64,000 nucleotides of DNA from Lingula anatina (lineage: Eukaryota; Brachiopoda; Lingulata; Lingulida; Lingulidae). Within the stretch, counting starts at the first letter, position 1; every line of letters begins with the position of its first letter. The stretch lies in contig NW_019775580.1 of NCBI RefSeq assembly GCF_001039355.2, positions 911,735 through 975,734 on the forward strand, read 5' to 3'. The position numbers and the translations under genes were made by a program. The notes under the pieces were generated by a model. That model saw nothing but the letters and a program-made list of their open reading frames with translations, searched no databases and was not told the origin of the DNA. Shown in pieces: positions 37,406 to 50,457 of the stretch.

Positions 37406-40394
37406 TGTCGCAAGATCTTTCAACCCTATTGGTTTCGCTGAGTTTATATGTGATTAACAATTTATAATGTACGATTAAGATATCTGTGTGTGATTTCCTA
37501 TTGTTCGGTTGCAGTTCTACCGTAAAAGCGAACTCTAACATCTGACATTTTCATTCGTAGAAGCTTTTCTAAAGCGAAATAAAACAAAAATAAGCGGAAA
37601 CCCCCTACAATTACAATCATTTTTTACGTCGGTGTGTACTGCGATAGTGCTATGCAACGTTTGTAAGGAATGCTACAGAAATACTCTTAAACCCATAGAT
37701 AGAATTAACGCTAATGAGTAAAAAGGCTTCCGTCACTCAAACTGCCAGATTTTCTGATCTTTCCAAGCCACTAAAACCACTAAAGTATTAGGACCTGGTT
37801 AATCATGAGGGGAAGTAGCATTAAAGGACCAAATTTAGCAAGCAAGGTGGGGGGAATGAACGAAAATGAAAGGCAACCAGAGCTCTCCCGGAAACGACGA
37901 TTAAATGCACTATTTACAACCCGTCACATCTCCTTACGCCGGCACATTTTTTCGAATGGTAGAAACATTTATAAGGGCTATGTATAGAGTTAAGAACCTT
38001 GCTAAGAACTTGAGCTATTTGCATAATTAAGGTTGAGCCGTAATTGTTATGACAAGTTTGCACATCAGATCTAAATAAAAAACATGTTGGAACGCTGTGA
38101 GGCGTGCTCTTTAAGTCAACTGCTTAGTCTACGCATTCTCTGTATTGTCGTTAAAGGACGACAGAGGACACCCACTGGGGGCGTAAGAGGTACACCATGT
38201 TGCAGTCAACCCAACAAAATGTGTGCCACGCGCCGCCACGTGCCTGTTTTGCTTAATGTTATTTTTACTTTTTTCTGCCATTATAAACCGACTTTTTTGT
38301 TGTGACAGCAAATGTTTGATATCAGGTTTTTTCTTTGTTTCTTTTTTAGTTGACGTCAACAATATATCCCCCTCTCTATCTCAAATTTGAGTAACATGAC
38401 TTATACTCCTTTTTTGCAACTGTAGAAAGCCGAGAACTAAAATGTTTAAGCTCATCTTACTGCATTATTCTGCGTTCTGTTGTTCTTTTGAACTACAGAA
38501 CATCTTGTTCATGAAATTACCGCTTGAAAATAAATCTACATTGTTTATATCAATACGCTCGCTAGAATTTATAGATAAACAATTATTTACACCGCTTTAT
38601 TCCTTCAGTTTGATCCAATGCAGCGGTACGCCCTGGTACAGTGTACGAATAATTCATGAAGCGACCGTGAAAAGTCAAGGGTTATATAAATTCGGACAAT
38701 GGATTCTTATTTCAGCACATTATTGAATCAACGCTAGTTGAACACCGATCTAACACTTCTCGTGCTGTCTTGATATACATGTACTTGACGCTGTATCAGT
38801 AAGCAAATGCTCCATCTTGCACTGTAACAAAACAAGCAATGCTTTGTAAATGTGTGTATACCGATGTTTTGCTGAGAAGCAGGTTCTGCCCGTAGCAATG
38901 AATGTACGTATTCGATCTTTTTCTCGTTGACGTGCCTGTGCATGCATGCGTGTTTCCAATGAGTATGCACTCGTATTTTCATGTATATTTTTTCCAACTC
39001 ACAATTCATTTTCCTTAATCTGCATGCAAAAAACATTGTAGCAGATACTGGTCCGTTTTTAGAAACACCTTTTTTTGTGGTCTCTTAAAGTTGATTTGTT
39101 TTGACCGAGGAACCCTGAGCCACAAAAGTGGTATCCGAGGCAGACAGCACTGTTCATCTCTGGTCTGCTCCACAGGGCGGCGCCTTAGAATGGTTTAAAA
39201 TAGATACAGCTAGCTAACCAAAAGGCATTTCAATCTGATCATTCCTACTTATATCTTCACTTAAATTGAACGGTTGTGTCAAAAAAGTTAAAGAGCATGT
39301 TATGCAATTTCTCTTTGATACAGTTTCGTTTTTGACTTTGGCTAATTGCAAACTGTGTTTCTCCCGACTAATTCTTAGAACTTTCAGCGGTAAGTGTAAG
39401 AGCCTACGCTCTTTGCCTTTGCAGCTTGTTACGCAACTTGCATACGGCATTCCTTCCGTTCCCACTTTTCTAGCTGTCAAAATAAATTTAATTTTGTCTC
39501 ATTTTTTCAGAACCCATTGAACTTGAAAAACCGACTGAGAAACTTGAGGGCGCCCTGAGGTTGGCAAATGAGTGCTTTGATCAGTGTGGTACCCTTCACA
39601 GCCTGGCACTGGTGGCCGCAGAAAGCGAATACCTGGCAGCTGCCACCTCAAAACGCACCACCTTTGGACAGTTGGTCCACAACGAGCCCCAAGCTGCCCA
39701 TTCTCCTCCTCAGTCAATGCTTTTTGATCAAGACAGTTGCTCTTATTTTCAAAGCCTAAACGGCCGCCAAGACAGCGAATATGCGAGAGTTCGCGAAACT
39801 CTGATTGACGATTTTAGCCAACGACACGCCAACGTCCAAGACCTCTACGTTGAATCGTCCTCTCCAAACGGGAAGAACCGTGGATCGTACCCATTAGATT
39901 TTAATCTAAATGTTCTAGTTGACAAAGCTTTAGAGGAAATAAATGTCGCAGAGAATTACATCTGCCCCGACTGCGGTAAGCGCTATAGCACGTCTAGCAA
40001 CCTTGCCCGTCATCGTCAAACACATCGCAGTGTAAACGACAAGAAGGCGCGCAAGTGTCCGCATTGTGAGAAAGTCTATGTTTCAATGCCAGCATATAGT
40101 ATGCACGTGCGCACACACAACCAAGGGTGCGTCTGTTCCTTCTGTGGCAAACGTTTCAGCCGACCGTGGCTTCTGCAAGGACACATTCGCACGCACACCG
40201 GCGAGAAACCGTTCAAGTGTAACATTTGCGATAAAGCTTTTGCCGACAAGTCGAACCTGCGGGCTCATACTCAGACTCATTCGAATGAGAAGCCTTTCAC
40301 TTGTGAACGGTGCGGAAAGGCATTCGCCCTGAAGAGCTACCTATACAAGCACGAGGAGTCCTCCTGTATGCGAGGACAAAGGCGGATGAGATAG
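31624..40394 (+). CDS. scrt: Scratch-family zinc finger repressor (two exons)
   Basis: The exons are 31624-31711 and 39511-40394. Donor G|GTAGGT and acceptor TTTTTTCAG join in phase 1 to give 323 residues, within the 300-350 usual for Scratch. Exon 1 opens with MPRAFMI, a SNAG-type repressor-recruitment motif (vertebrate form MPRSFLV), with A at -3 of the ATG. Residues about 40-178 are not recognised. Five zinc fingers follow at about 179-201, 210-232, 236-258, 264-286 and 292-315. The first four are C2H2, and the last ends in Cys (HEESSC, CCHC) as in Scratch. Blocks such as [18 protein letters not shown] and FALKSYL separate Scratch from Snail/Slug. Scratch proteins are nuclear E-box (CAGGTG) repressors active in neurons. 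The gene looks intact; the start is supported by the SNAG match. Confidence 0.93.
35392..35420 (+). repeat. T29 homopolymer
   Basis: Twenty-nine consecutive T bases. This could be the poly(A) tail of a minus-strand retroposed fragment, but the flanks show no recognisable source. Confidence 0.9.
37343..37402 (+). repeat. (TA)n(GA)n compound microsatellite
   Basis: A TA tract joins a GA tract and is followed by TCTTTCAACCCTATTGG, a core also found in diverged form after the 711-768 tract. Confidence 0.95.
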
Positions 40395-41161
40395 GAAGTT
40401 TTTTTAGGGCAGTATCATCCAGAATCTATTGTATGCTTGAAAGATAGTTTTGTCTACAAGTAATACGGAGAAATACTTCCGTGGCAAGCCGTCCAGTGTT
40501 TTTTGTGGATAGTCTAATTTTTTACATTTTGTATATTGTCACAAAGGTGAACAAATCTTGACCTGTTGGTAATGATATCGGTCATTTCTTATTGTATATT
40601 TTTTGTTTTACAAGTTAGACGTTCGTCCAATTATAAAGAGTTGTGCAACAACCAAAAATTAGATTTAAAGCGCGTTTACATCCATATTAGTGACGTATTT
40701 CCGCTGCAAAGCAAGGACCAATTAATTCAAAGAGTTCTATTTTGTTTAAAGAACATTTCTTTATGTTAGATTTTATTTTCATTTGCTTTATAGCAAGCAC
40801 GGGAATAAGTCTGTGTACATATTATGTGTGACAACATGAAATCTAGAGAAAGTAATTTTACTATAACACTGGACCAATTGAGTGTAAACAACATATATAT
40901 CTGTCCTTTCGCCAGACTCTCTGTGTCTGCTTTGAAATATAGAAAATGAAAACATGTTTGTAAAACGCTTTTATACATATTAGTGCATTGGCCATCCCTG
41001 GCCTGTAATTTATTACATTTATTTCTTTTACGGTTGTTATAATTAATTTAACTGGATATAAATATGCCGGACGAAGTGCAATGAAGTTTTTAGAACTCCT
41101 AAAGTGTGTGCGAGTGTGTGTTGCCTGTAATATAAATAATTGGTTTTCTTTGATTGTGTTT

Positions 41162-41163
<2 letters not shown>

Positions 41164-41238
<75 letters not shown>
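41164..41238 (+). repeat. (GT)n(GA)n compound microsatellite
   Basis: A GT tract passes into a GA tract. It lies about 0.8 kb after the Scratch stop, probably within the 3' UTR if the distal poly(A) signal is used. Confidence 0.95.
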
Positions 41239-41241
<3 letters not shown>

Positions 41242-42554
41242 CAGCTAATTTCAGCCATTTCAGCGATGTTAAAAAAGAAAATCTAGCAAGGTTACGCTAA
41301 ATCTGTATTATTTAAGGGAGCAGGTGGTCTGTGAGGGTGAAAAATTAGCAACACGTGCACTTGATTGTTTTTTCTACATCAACACACTTTTGAAAACACA
41401 AATCTATCTCGGGACTCTAGGAAAAGGCCTTGTCTATAAATTTGAAGTCCAAGAGCTAAGAAACTTTGCTGAAGCCCGTTCCTGGGAAATGTCAGAGGAA
41501 TATAAATTCACAGTCTATGAAATGGTATTCTCTGTGACAATGAACATCTCCACTGTAGTGGCCTTATGTTGCAAGTGCATTCCGAAGGCGGTTTTGTTGT
41601 GGCTGGTATTTATGCGACATCTAGAACACTTACATGGGACTTCAAAAAAAAAATTGGCCCTTTTGTGTTGTGGATATATTTGCATTTATCCCAGACACAG
41701 GCTGCAACGTTGTTCAGCTTTTTGATTGGACGATATCGCGCCTTAAAGTGTTCTCGGTGTCAAGTCTCGTGCCAGCCGCACGCGAGCGCCATACCATATA
41801 AGGGATTCAGAAACTTTAATAGGGTTTCAAATTTCCATATCGTGAATGGAACACGATGAAAAGTTGGAGTGCACGCGGCCCCTTTCCTGAAGTCGGTTGT
41901 CAGTGTCGCACGTGTGCCTGAATGGTAACCTGATTTATATATCATAGATAACTTTCATTTTATGTACATAAGCGTTTCCTTTTTGGTTTGGTGCAATTTG
42001 TGTATATTATTCAGTGTAAATGATTTTTTTCTTAAGAGATTAAGTTTACTGCGTTTTTTATGCGTAAATCAAGCACTTTGTAATGTATATTTGACGTAGT
42101 AATGAAAATGAACTGTAGATTGTATGGAGATGAGTCTGATCTCCACCTGTCATTTTAACATATCAAATTTGTGTTTGTAAATCGTGGTTTTTGTATCAAA
42201 CCCTGCAGTTGTACAGCAGCAGTCCTAGAACTAGAGGTTACATAACTTATACAGTGCATTTGCTTCTGTGAACCTTTTTCCGCCAGACTGGTGCAATGTT
42301 CCTGCTTACTGTTTCGGTTTTATGAATTACCACTCAAACTGAGTCTCAATACTAAATATACCAAGTCTTCTCTTAACTTATTGGTTTAATTCGTACATTT
42401 AACCATAAGACAAGTTAACTGTTGGCGTACCAGCTTAAGCAATTTTAATGAGTCTGCTAATGGCAATATCTTTAATGCGTCTGAAACAGACGGTGGAGTG
42501 TGCGGTACGCTTTAACACGTATGTATATGTGAAAATTGAATTACAGCAGTTTTA

Positions 42555-42560
42555 AATAAA
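42555..42560 (+). terminator. Candidate poly(A) signal for Scratch
   Basis: AATAAA lies about 2.2 kb after the stop and is followed within about 25 bases by a T-rich stretch, as expected for a cleavage region. It would give a long 3' UTR; no closer canonical AATAAA was seen. Confidence 0.4.
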
Positions 42561-45240
42561 CTCTTTAAGAAACTATCATGTTTTTTTTCTCTTTTTATCC
42601 TTGCCATCTTCAGAAAGCTTATACAGTTATCAATTGCCTCCGTGGTAGATAATCACTTTGAAATGTACTGACTGCAAAACGGAGTTGTAAATTGGGTTGG
42701 GTACCGGTAGGTGACACACTTGTGAGTTGCTTTCGCTTCGTACTTGGCCCACCAGTTCCATCCATCATGATATGAACTTATCCTATTGCTATTGCTGTCG
42801 ACAACTCAAAGCCAATCAGCACACGCTACTGCTCACACCCACTGTCCTTTCCTGGACGAAGCAGATGCTCGGTGTTCCCGTTGGAGCAGCGGGCCGTGCA
42901 ACAAAGAGGTCTTCCACGAAAAGTAATGGTTAAAATGTGTTAGTGAGTATTTTCAACTGAAATGGTCGTTCAGTGGGATACTCGATGCTCTCCCCGCCTC
43001 TCTCTCTCTCACACACACACCACAAACACACACACACACACACACACGCATACACACACACACAACACACGCACACACAAACAAGCACACGCACACACAC
43101 ACGGGCCTAGGTTCCTGTCGTGCTCATCAAAGATCGGGTACCGACCATCGAGTTCCAAGCTAAGAATGTCCTGTATATTCAATACATAACATCGTGTTTC
43201 ACTTTTCGGAGATGAGTATATCTGTTCAGTAACTAATGCTTACATTCAATTCTGCGACAGAGATCCAGAGCCTCCACAGACAGCCCGGGAAATAGTTTTG
43301 ATTCTGGTGCATTTTTCTTTATTCTCGTTTTTTACAATTAATTGTACGTCTTTAGTCGGAATTCTATCAAATGATAGACAAGTGGTCTGCTTAGCGTGCT
43401 ACAACTCTGCAACACAATGTCGATGGACCAGCCATTGAAACATATGAACGTGTGTGCTAAGAATTTGCTGAAGAGGAACGTTTGAGCAACATACTTCACA
43501 TTGCTCATCCTCGTGCCTTATTTCCAGGTATTATATATGACATGCGTGCAAGTTTGGGCTGAAATGGGGTCCACTGCCGTAAACAATCGCTGTTCGACCA
43601 AGACATAACTTATTATTACTTTTGGGGTATTTACTTTGTCGAAAAAGTTAACGAGTAGGTTAGGTTGGGGTCACTTTGGTAAGGTGTAAGATCTTAAACA
43701 ACATATCTATCAGATAGGGGATAAGTGCACTTGTCGTAAACTATATGTATAAGCTGGTCAGTAATTATATGTTCCATTATGTATTCTTTAAGTAAACTGA
43801 AAAGGGCACTTGAACTTAAAGTCACTTCACACCTTGATATGAACGTTCAGACTATCTTTGATGGAAAACCGGATTACCCAGCGTCACCTGTCGAACAGAC
43901 TGCAAAGCGACTGAATTTTGGCTCAAATTCGAAACCCCAGCAAATCAGAATAGCCGTCTGGTGACTTGATTTAGCCCGATATCCAGTTCATGGTAGTCAT
44001 CGTCTGCACGGCGCTGAATGAGGCTGGAATGACCGAGTTACTAACGCAACGCACGTCGTCTAGCAACAGGTCGAATTGAAGGTGTGCCAAGACTACCTGT
44101 CAGATACGCAAATTCCAGGTAAATACAGGTAAACAGGTAGTTTGGCGGCCGATCATTCTGTATACAGTATATATATATATTTAGAACATGGGTCTATCTT
44201 TAACGTACCTTGTTAGGTCTAAGTTTAGATATCTTTATCATCATGATGTATGTCTCGTGGCTTATTGCTCTTCTTGGATCATTCCTTACATTATACAAAA
44301 TGGAGTCTAAACAGGATCGTCATATATACATTGTGGTTATATTTAGAAACCAGTGCTATTTGTGGACTGTCGGCAGATTGAAATAGTGTTGTACTTTTTC
44401 TTTGAAATTGCAACAGGTACCGAATATCCAAGTAAAGCAGGCACTTGTGGTCTGACTGCTGATCACAATGACACAATAGTTCGTGACCAGCACTATCTTC
44501 ATATACACTTGTTTAGGCTATTAACGAACTTGTTCCAACTTACGTAGGGACAGATGTATGTGTCAAATTGTTGTTCCTCTTTTAATTAATGATGTTCGCG
44601 TCGGTTCATAATTATGATTGTCCTCAGAAATAGTAACACTGATGAGTATAAATGAGATTTTTTTTTGGTTTTGATGGACTATTTATTCTTGACTGCCCAA
44701 CCAAGAGTCGCTGAACTGCTTGTAAAAATTAGACCAGGTACTGCATGTGTCCACAGTACACGTACTCTGTCTTTATGACGCTTTTGCAAATTACAGAAAC
44801 GAAACGTGCTTTGTTTAAACATTGTAGAGTATTTTCTTTCAGTTTCTTTTATTGACGTGTACAAGTGTGATGTAAAACATTTTGACAAATATAAAATTTT
44901 GACGCCATTTCCGATATATGATGTTTTTTTTTAATTTGACTTCGTACCGTCAACTCCCAGGTGAACGAAATGGACAGTCGTTCAGATTTACCCGTACAAG
45001 GTTAACTTTTGCAGCATTTACATACACCTTTTTAATAAACTACTATTGGGTACTGTGCTGGGATTAATTCAGGGTGTCCTGCGATGTCTCCCAAATATGT
45101 TTGTCATTTTCAGTGAAATTAATATTTAATTTAAGGTGAATTATAATTCAGCAGATTGGAGCAACAACACATTGCTCAAATATCACTGACGTTACTACCC
45201 AGGAGACAGGCTCGCCTTTTGTTCCGTCGTACGGACCATC
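42561..45240. other. Intergenic, no recognisable gene
   Basis: Open frames are short and unremarkable. A long (CA)n-rich tract lies at 43007-43100, and three CAGGTA units lie close together at about 44115-44140. Confidence 0.6.
43007..43100 (+). repeat. (CA)n-rich microsatellite
   Basis: CA dinucleotides with several interruptions over about 90 bases. Confidence 0.9.
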
Positions 45241-45249
45241 CCTGAGCTG

Positions 45250-45475
45250 CACATCCGCCAGACTTAACCCCCCTGGACTTTTCTGTGGGATAACATATCA
45301 AAACAGGGTCTACACTAACAATTCCCAAACTATTGACACTGTTAAGGATAATATTCGAAGGGAGATTAGGTGCATTCCCCGTGAAATATTAGACAGGATT
45401 ATGGCTAACTGAAATGTGCGTGACACGGTGTAGCCCCCATGGTTCAACGCTGAGGTGCTTGGATCGAGCACATTA
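45250..45475 (+). pseudogene. Mariner/Tc1-superfamily transposase relic
   Basis: The frame beginning at 45258 reads PDLTPLDF, then stops. Shifting frame at about 45284 gives NRVYTNNSQTIDTVKDNIRR and then IPREILDRIMAN before a TGA near 45408. This order (PDLTPLDF, a Trp/Gly patch, VYT, R-E-I, P-E-L) matches the C-terminus of invertebrate mariner-like DDE transposases. The relic contains at least one frameshift and two stops, and no terminal repeats are seen. Confidence 0.7.
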
Positions 45476-46264
45476 TATGCTATTGAGGTGTGTTACACCA
45501 TACCAACCTTACATGCCCTGCATACTTGTAGGACAGGTGCATAGTGTAATTACAAAATGAACAGTACAATCTTGAGTAAAAAGGCGTGGTGATAATTTGC
45601 ACGCATGCACTTGTTTTACATATTTTTTGCTTTAAATTGTACCGCATTTTGTACAAACGTACTTGCAGCGGGTGCATATGTACCTGTAGTCTAGAAAACA
45701 CAGGTAACACATGCGTTGATTTTAATATCGTAAAGAATAAACAAATACTGTTTTCTGATAGGAGGACCACATATTTCAGTTAAACTGCTGCCTCCACTCC
45801 TGTATCCTCATATATCCCTTTAATTTAGGTTACCTTGTTCCCCGGTATGCGGCGTGCCTTGACCTGCTGCTATTCCTGTATGACCCTTCCGGAAGACATT
45901 TCTTTTCCATGTTGTACTATCCTGTGTTATAAAGTTAGGTATTTCTCGTGCTTTGATTACTGCTACTTAAAAAGAAAATGACCTGACAGGAGGTGAGCCT
46001 AACTATTTTATGTGTTGACACACAAACTTTTGAGCGGTTCAGAAAGAAATTGCAATACACCTGTGTGAGTGTGCCAATTTGAAATAAATTTTATAACATC
46101 AAATTTAATCAACTGCTGACCTTATAATTTATTTGGTATCAACCTGATATACGTCAAGACGCAGAGTCCGACTTTTAATATTACAGTCGATATGAAATCA
46201 GTAGGCCTATTAGCGATTTATTTAGATAGTTAGTGTTACTAGAGTGAAAAGGTCTGTTAAAATT

Positions 46265-46285
46265 GGGGTGGGGTGGGGTGTGGGG
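46265..46285 (+). other. G-quadruplex motif
   Basis: Four runs of four G are separated by 1-, 1- and 3-base loops. This is a strong potential intramolecular quadruplex in an intergenic, AT-rich setting. Confidence 0.6.
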
Positions 46286-47008
46286 AAGGTCATATAGATG
46301 GGGTTTATTATTGGCACTCATTGGTCCAGTGCTGGGTCTCAAATTCGAATCGTACATGTAAGTGACTAATAGTGCTATAATTTGATAGCACGGAGATGAA
46401 ATGTACCCGGTATACCCAAACTATTTCAGTCTATCGCAAAGGACAAAGCAGGGAAGCTAAAAGAATTGATAAATTTAACAAAAAAGGAATTGACTCAACT
46501 TTCATTTTCACTAATTACTTGTGAAATTACCAAGACGGGAAATAATCCCTTTGCATGGAAAATATTGGTGTGATAGAGGGTTGTGGTATAAAGGTGTGGT
46601 ATAAAGATAAAGTCTAAATGAAGCAAAAATGAGCCTTCATTAATGGACAATATTAATTTACCAGGAATCAAATGCCTGAAGGTGTAATATGGGTTGTCCC
46701 CGTAAATTCCTCTTCCACGAGAAGAACGAACCCCTTCTCATGTCAGATAGTTAAATGCCACGGTTATAAATCAAGACGTCTTATGGCATGTTTTAGATTT
46801 TTTTCCGTTTGAAAATGTTTTTGTGTAAACGGGCGTAATCTCGCATCCTGGGCTTCGCTGGTTAATTGTTCATCTTTGAAATCTGTGCTGACGGCCGCTC
46901 TGACAATACACATGTTATGATTTCGTTACTGACACTTTATCAGCAGCTGTTCGGCAATTATGAGTTTTTTTCTAGAAATTTATGTTGGGCTTTATGAAAT
47001 CTGATCAG

Positions 47009-47058
47009 CGCACAGGTGTGTGTATGTGTGTGAGTGTGTACGTGTGTGTGTGTGTGTA
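47009..47058 (+). repeat. (GT)n microsatellite
   Basis: An imperfect GT tract followed by CCTTCAAACCC, which faintly resembles the core next to the 37.4-kb tract. Confidence 0.85.
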
Positions 47059-48104
47059 ATTCCTTCAAACCCTTTTATGGAAACTGAAATCTGGCCTAGT
47101 AATCTGGCCCAGTAATCTAACCGAGTATCAACCTCGTTCTGCGAAGTGGAATTTTAGATCTTTAAAAGAAAAATCTGAAAGGTAACTCTCTGTCGAGTTT
47201 GCGAAAGGTCAACATTCTCAAAAGCTGCGTCATTATAACTATTCTTTATTTCAAAAAGTTGAAAATTGAGTCAATTGGCGAAGGAAAAAAATCACTTTTA
47301 AAATATTGTATATTTTCAATATAAATTCAAACTTACCAAAATAACTTCAAGATAGTTTCCATGTGTTTTGAAAAGAAAAGAACTGTTCATGTGGACGAAC
47401 ATGTACCGGTACAGGTAAACAATCATGAGTAAATTATTGAGCAAAATGCGACCCAAATGCTTACATAAATAGATAAAATAAATAAGTGAAAAATTATGTT
47501 CAAACATGTTTTCCGTATTTGGTGATTGAAATCGGTGAAAATTACATTCGACAACAATGAAATAACTGAAAGACATTTGCGGTTTTATATAGCAGAATAC
47601 ACGTAGGCATATAATTTGACGGACGTAGTTTTAAGGTGATAAAGAATCTGACTAAGGCCTCCGTAAATCACCGGCCCAGCTGCCAGAAAAACCCAGCATA
47701 AATCGTGTCTTATCAACGTGCCAGCCCTGCCTGAACCATCAGTAATGTGGATTCCCACGTGATAAGATGTCGTCTGCTTATATGATGACGTCATCGAACA
47801 TAGCAATGCATCGATGATTCACGATGTAATACATTCTTAACGAAATAAAACTGAATTTTTGAAAATTTTGAAAATAAAAGATAACTGTTCAGCCCTATTC
47901 TGAGGTTTAGGTTAATTAGTCTTTTCTAAAATACACAAAGAAAATAAAAAGAAAGGGTCGAATAATAAATAGGCCTAAAGAAAGAAAACCGATATGTTGG
48001 TATTCATGTCATGACATCATATGCCTATGCACAGGTGTTCAAAGTGTCAGCCACGTTTATCTTACTGATGATAAATGATATTCCTTGCAAAGTCGTCAGT
48101 GAAT

Positions 48105-48430
48105 ATCATCATCATCATCATTATCTTCATCATTCAGAGCCCAAAGTGTTCCACTGTTGGACAAAGGCCTCAGCATGCTTCTTCCAGTGTTTTCCGTCTT
48201 GGGCTTCACTCTTCCAGTTTGGTGTTTTCCAGTAGCCTACATATAACACATCCCTCCATCTCTTACGAGGCTTCCCTTGTTTCCTATGTCCATATCTTGG
48301 TGTCCATTCTGTCAGCCTTATTGTCCATCTGTCATCTTTTATCCTACTGACTTGTCCTTTCCTTCCCAACTCCATTCCATTTTTTAATTGTAAGCAGCAC
48401 ATTCTTCACCTTGGTCTGTTTTCTTCATGA
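48105..48430 (-). mobile_element. RTE-type LINE, 5'-truncated 3' end
   Basis: The minus strand encodes the C-terminal tail of an RTE-type endonuclease-reverse transcriptase. Visible are SRIKDDRWTIRLTEW, RKQGKPRKRWRD and EAFVQQWNTLGSE followed by TGA. The frame is broken near 48375: an upstream piece reading TKVKNVLLTIKKW lies in another frame. The 3' end runs straight into ATGATGATG-type repeats (+ strand CATCATCAT at about 48107-48119), the usual RTE tail. It is a dead fragment of about 0.3 kb from an element of about 3 kb. Confidence 0.88.
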
Positions 48431-49323
48431 ATATAATGAATGTAATACATGTGTATAACAGAATGTGCAGGTTGACAAGCAAAGACTGAAATAACTAAAT
48501 ACAATGACTAGAAAACCCCACTATTCCATTTATATATATATATCCGTAGTATTTCTATCAAAATACCATAAGACAAAAGATATTTTAGGTCAATTTAAAA
48601 AAAATTCTTCACCGTTACAGTGATATTGGAGAATATCTGGTATTAAAATGATTCAAAATTTTCGAAACCTGGTATTTATCTTTACACGTACAAAATTTTT
48701 CATGCGGAATACATTTTAAATTCATTAGTTGACTGGATGTGAAAAACAGAAATCGAGATCACGTTCGAAGGCTTTTAATGAATTATTTCGACGACAAAAA
48801 TACATGAGTAAATGTTGATGAAAATTTTTAAAATATAGATAAATATATAAATAAAGAGATAGAAAATACAATGAAAAATATCTATAAAGCGTTTTCGTAT
48901 AGTATCGCCAATGGATTAAAGATAAATTTGATTTTGGTAAATATAGAAATGGTGTGGCGAACGCAATCATTGTGTGTTTACCTCGTTTTTATGTAACCGT
49001 GATTTCAGACAGTCAAAGATAGCTGGGGTCGACATGATTTCCTTTCATTTACACCATGAAGAAATCATTTCATGCGGAAATGTTTACATTTCATAGCATG
49101 AGTTACAGGTTGAAATTTCACAGCATGGCTGAATACAGTAAATCGTAGCGCAGGCACTATAGTGTTATTATCGTTATCACACAGTTGGAAGCTCACGTGC
49201 GACCACACCCAAGGTTTTTGAGTTCTGACAGTCACTCTCCGCAATGCTAACGTACGTGTATAATTGTCGTCATCCTCCTTCAGCTCCCTCTTTTGTTTAA
49301 CATTTCTGTATTTGACTGCTTCT

Positions 49324-49346
49324 CCCCCCCCCCCCCCCCCCCCCCC
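49324..49346 (+). repeat. C23 homopolymer
   Basis: Twenty-three C bases in a row; the length is probably uncertain in the assembly. Confidence 0.9.
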
Positions 49347-50369
49347 GGACTCTCGCTTTCTAAGCACTGTCACCGGTAAGAGACCCTGCAGCGAACTCGA
49401 TACATTCTGGATATGACGCACCTGTTTGTGGTAATAACGTGCATTTTTGTGATATCATCTGGAATAGGTTATTATGAGAACCCGTCATAGCAGAAACTGT
49501 TACTCATTACAACAAAATCCCCTTAGCTTTGGAAAACCGATATTTCATATGAATGCGTAGCGTTCCGACTTCCAAAGTAGGCCTACTCATACTAACTGTT
49601 ATGGAATGGTGTTAACACCCAGAATAGGTATAGTTTCTTGAACTTGTATATTTACACACTATAAATCATACATATATGCATGTAAATCCATTTAATTGTT
49701 TGCTAGTTCCTGATTTTTATTCCCAGTTATCAGCGCAAACCAGTGCGCTACACACTTACCCTTTCCTGTCTTTGCTGTTGAAAATCTGAAGCACATACGC
49801 ACAATTAAAAATATCTAGCACATTAGGTACCCTTATATTGTAACGAAAATAATCAATATAAGAGGAAAATTATGAGAAACATAAAATATAGTTTTAAAAA
49901 ACGATATCTCCCACCTTGTGGTTGCACGTATTCGTTTTGAAAATGATGATTCAAATGTATAGTCGGTTGGAAATTTTCTCTGGCGAGTAGCTTTGTCCGC
50001 GGCAGAGTGCATATCGCAGCAGCCACAACCGGCAAGGTAGATAATGGGCGCAACTACCTGCATCACATCTAACGCATTTTGTGCCTAGATACTCTTTTGT
50101 CGTGTCAAGCACAATGGCCCCATCTTGCCCCCATAATATTTTCACCTGCAAGTTAAGTGCAGATTTAAAAAAGAATGATGGAAGGCGTTTAAGTTCATCT
50201 GTTTATTTTAAATATCATTAAAATGACATGTAATGCTGAAATGAGAAAGCGTACTTGTCTTGAAAACAAAATTCCGGTCATTATTTTCATGTCCGGTTAT
50301 AAGTACATGTAAGATAACATTTTAATCTGAAAAGACCTTGACCCACCACATGCTATTAGTGACTAGTGA

Positions 50370-50371
<2 letters not shown>

Positions 50372-50454
<83 letters not shown>
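50372..50454 (+). repeat. (GT)n(GA)n compound microsatellite
   Basis: A long uninterrupted GT tract passes into a GA tract. Confidence 0.95.

Positions 50455-50457
<3 letters not shown>

Larger units (their letters stand above)
31712..39510 (+). other. Large intron of Scratch
   Basis: This 7.8-kb intron separates the SNAG exon from the zinc finger exon. It contains short open frames with no recognised product, C-rich and G-rich tracts near 34.26-34.41 kb, a 29-base T run (35392-35420) and a (TA)n(GA)n tract at 37343-37402 with a core resembling that at 0.78 kb. Enhancers may lie here but none can be defined from one sequence. Confidence 0.8.
45500..48100. other. Intergenic, no recognisable gene
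   Basis: No domain-bearing frame is present. A quadruplex motif lies at 46.27 kb, a GT tract at 47.0 kb and a perfect 12-bp CRE palindrome GATGACGTCATC at 47784-47795. Confidence 0.6.

Noticed and set aside
40066-40332. Alternative frame of 88 residues inside the Scratch finger exon
   Set aside because: The five zinc fingers lie in the main frame; this is an out-of-frame shadow.
42962-43189. His/Thr-rich open frame
   Set aside because: Produced by the (CA)n microsatellite.
46320-46370. Possible tRNA B box (ATTCGAATC)
   Set aside because: No A box, acceptor stem or cloverleaf can be built around it.
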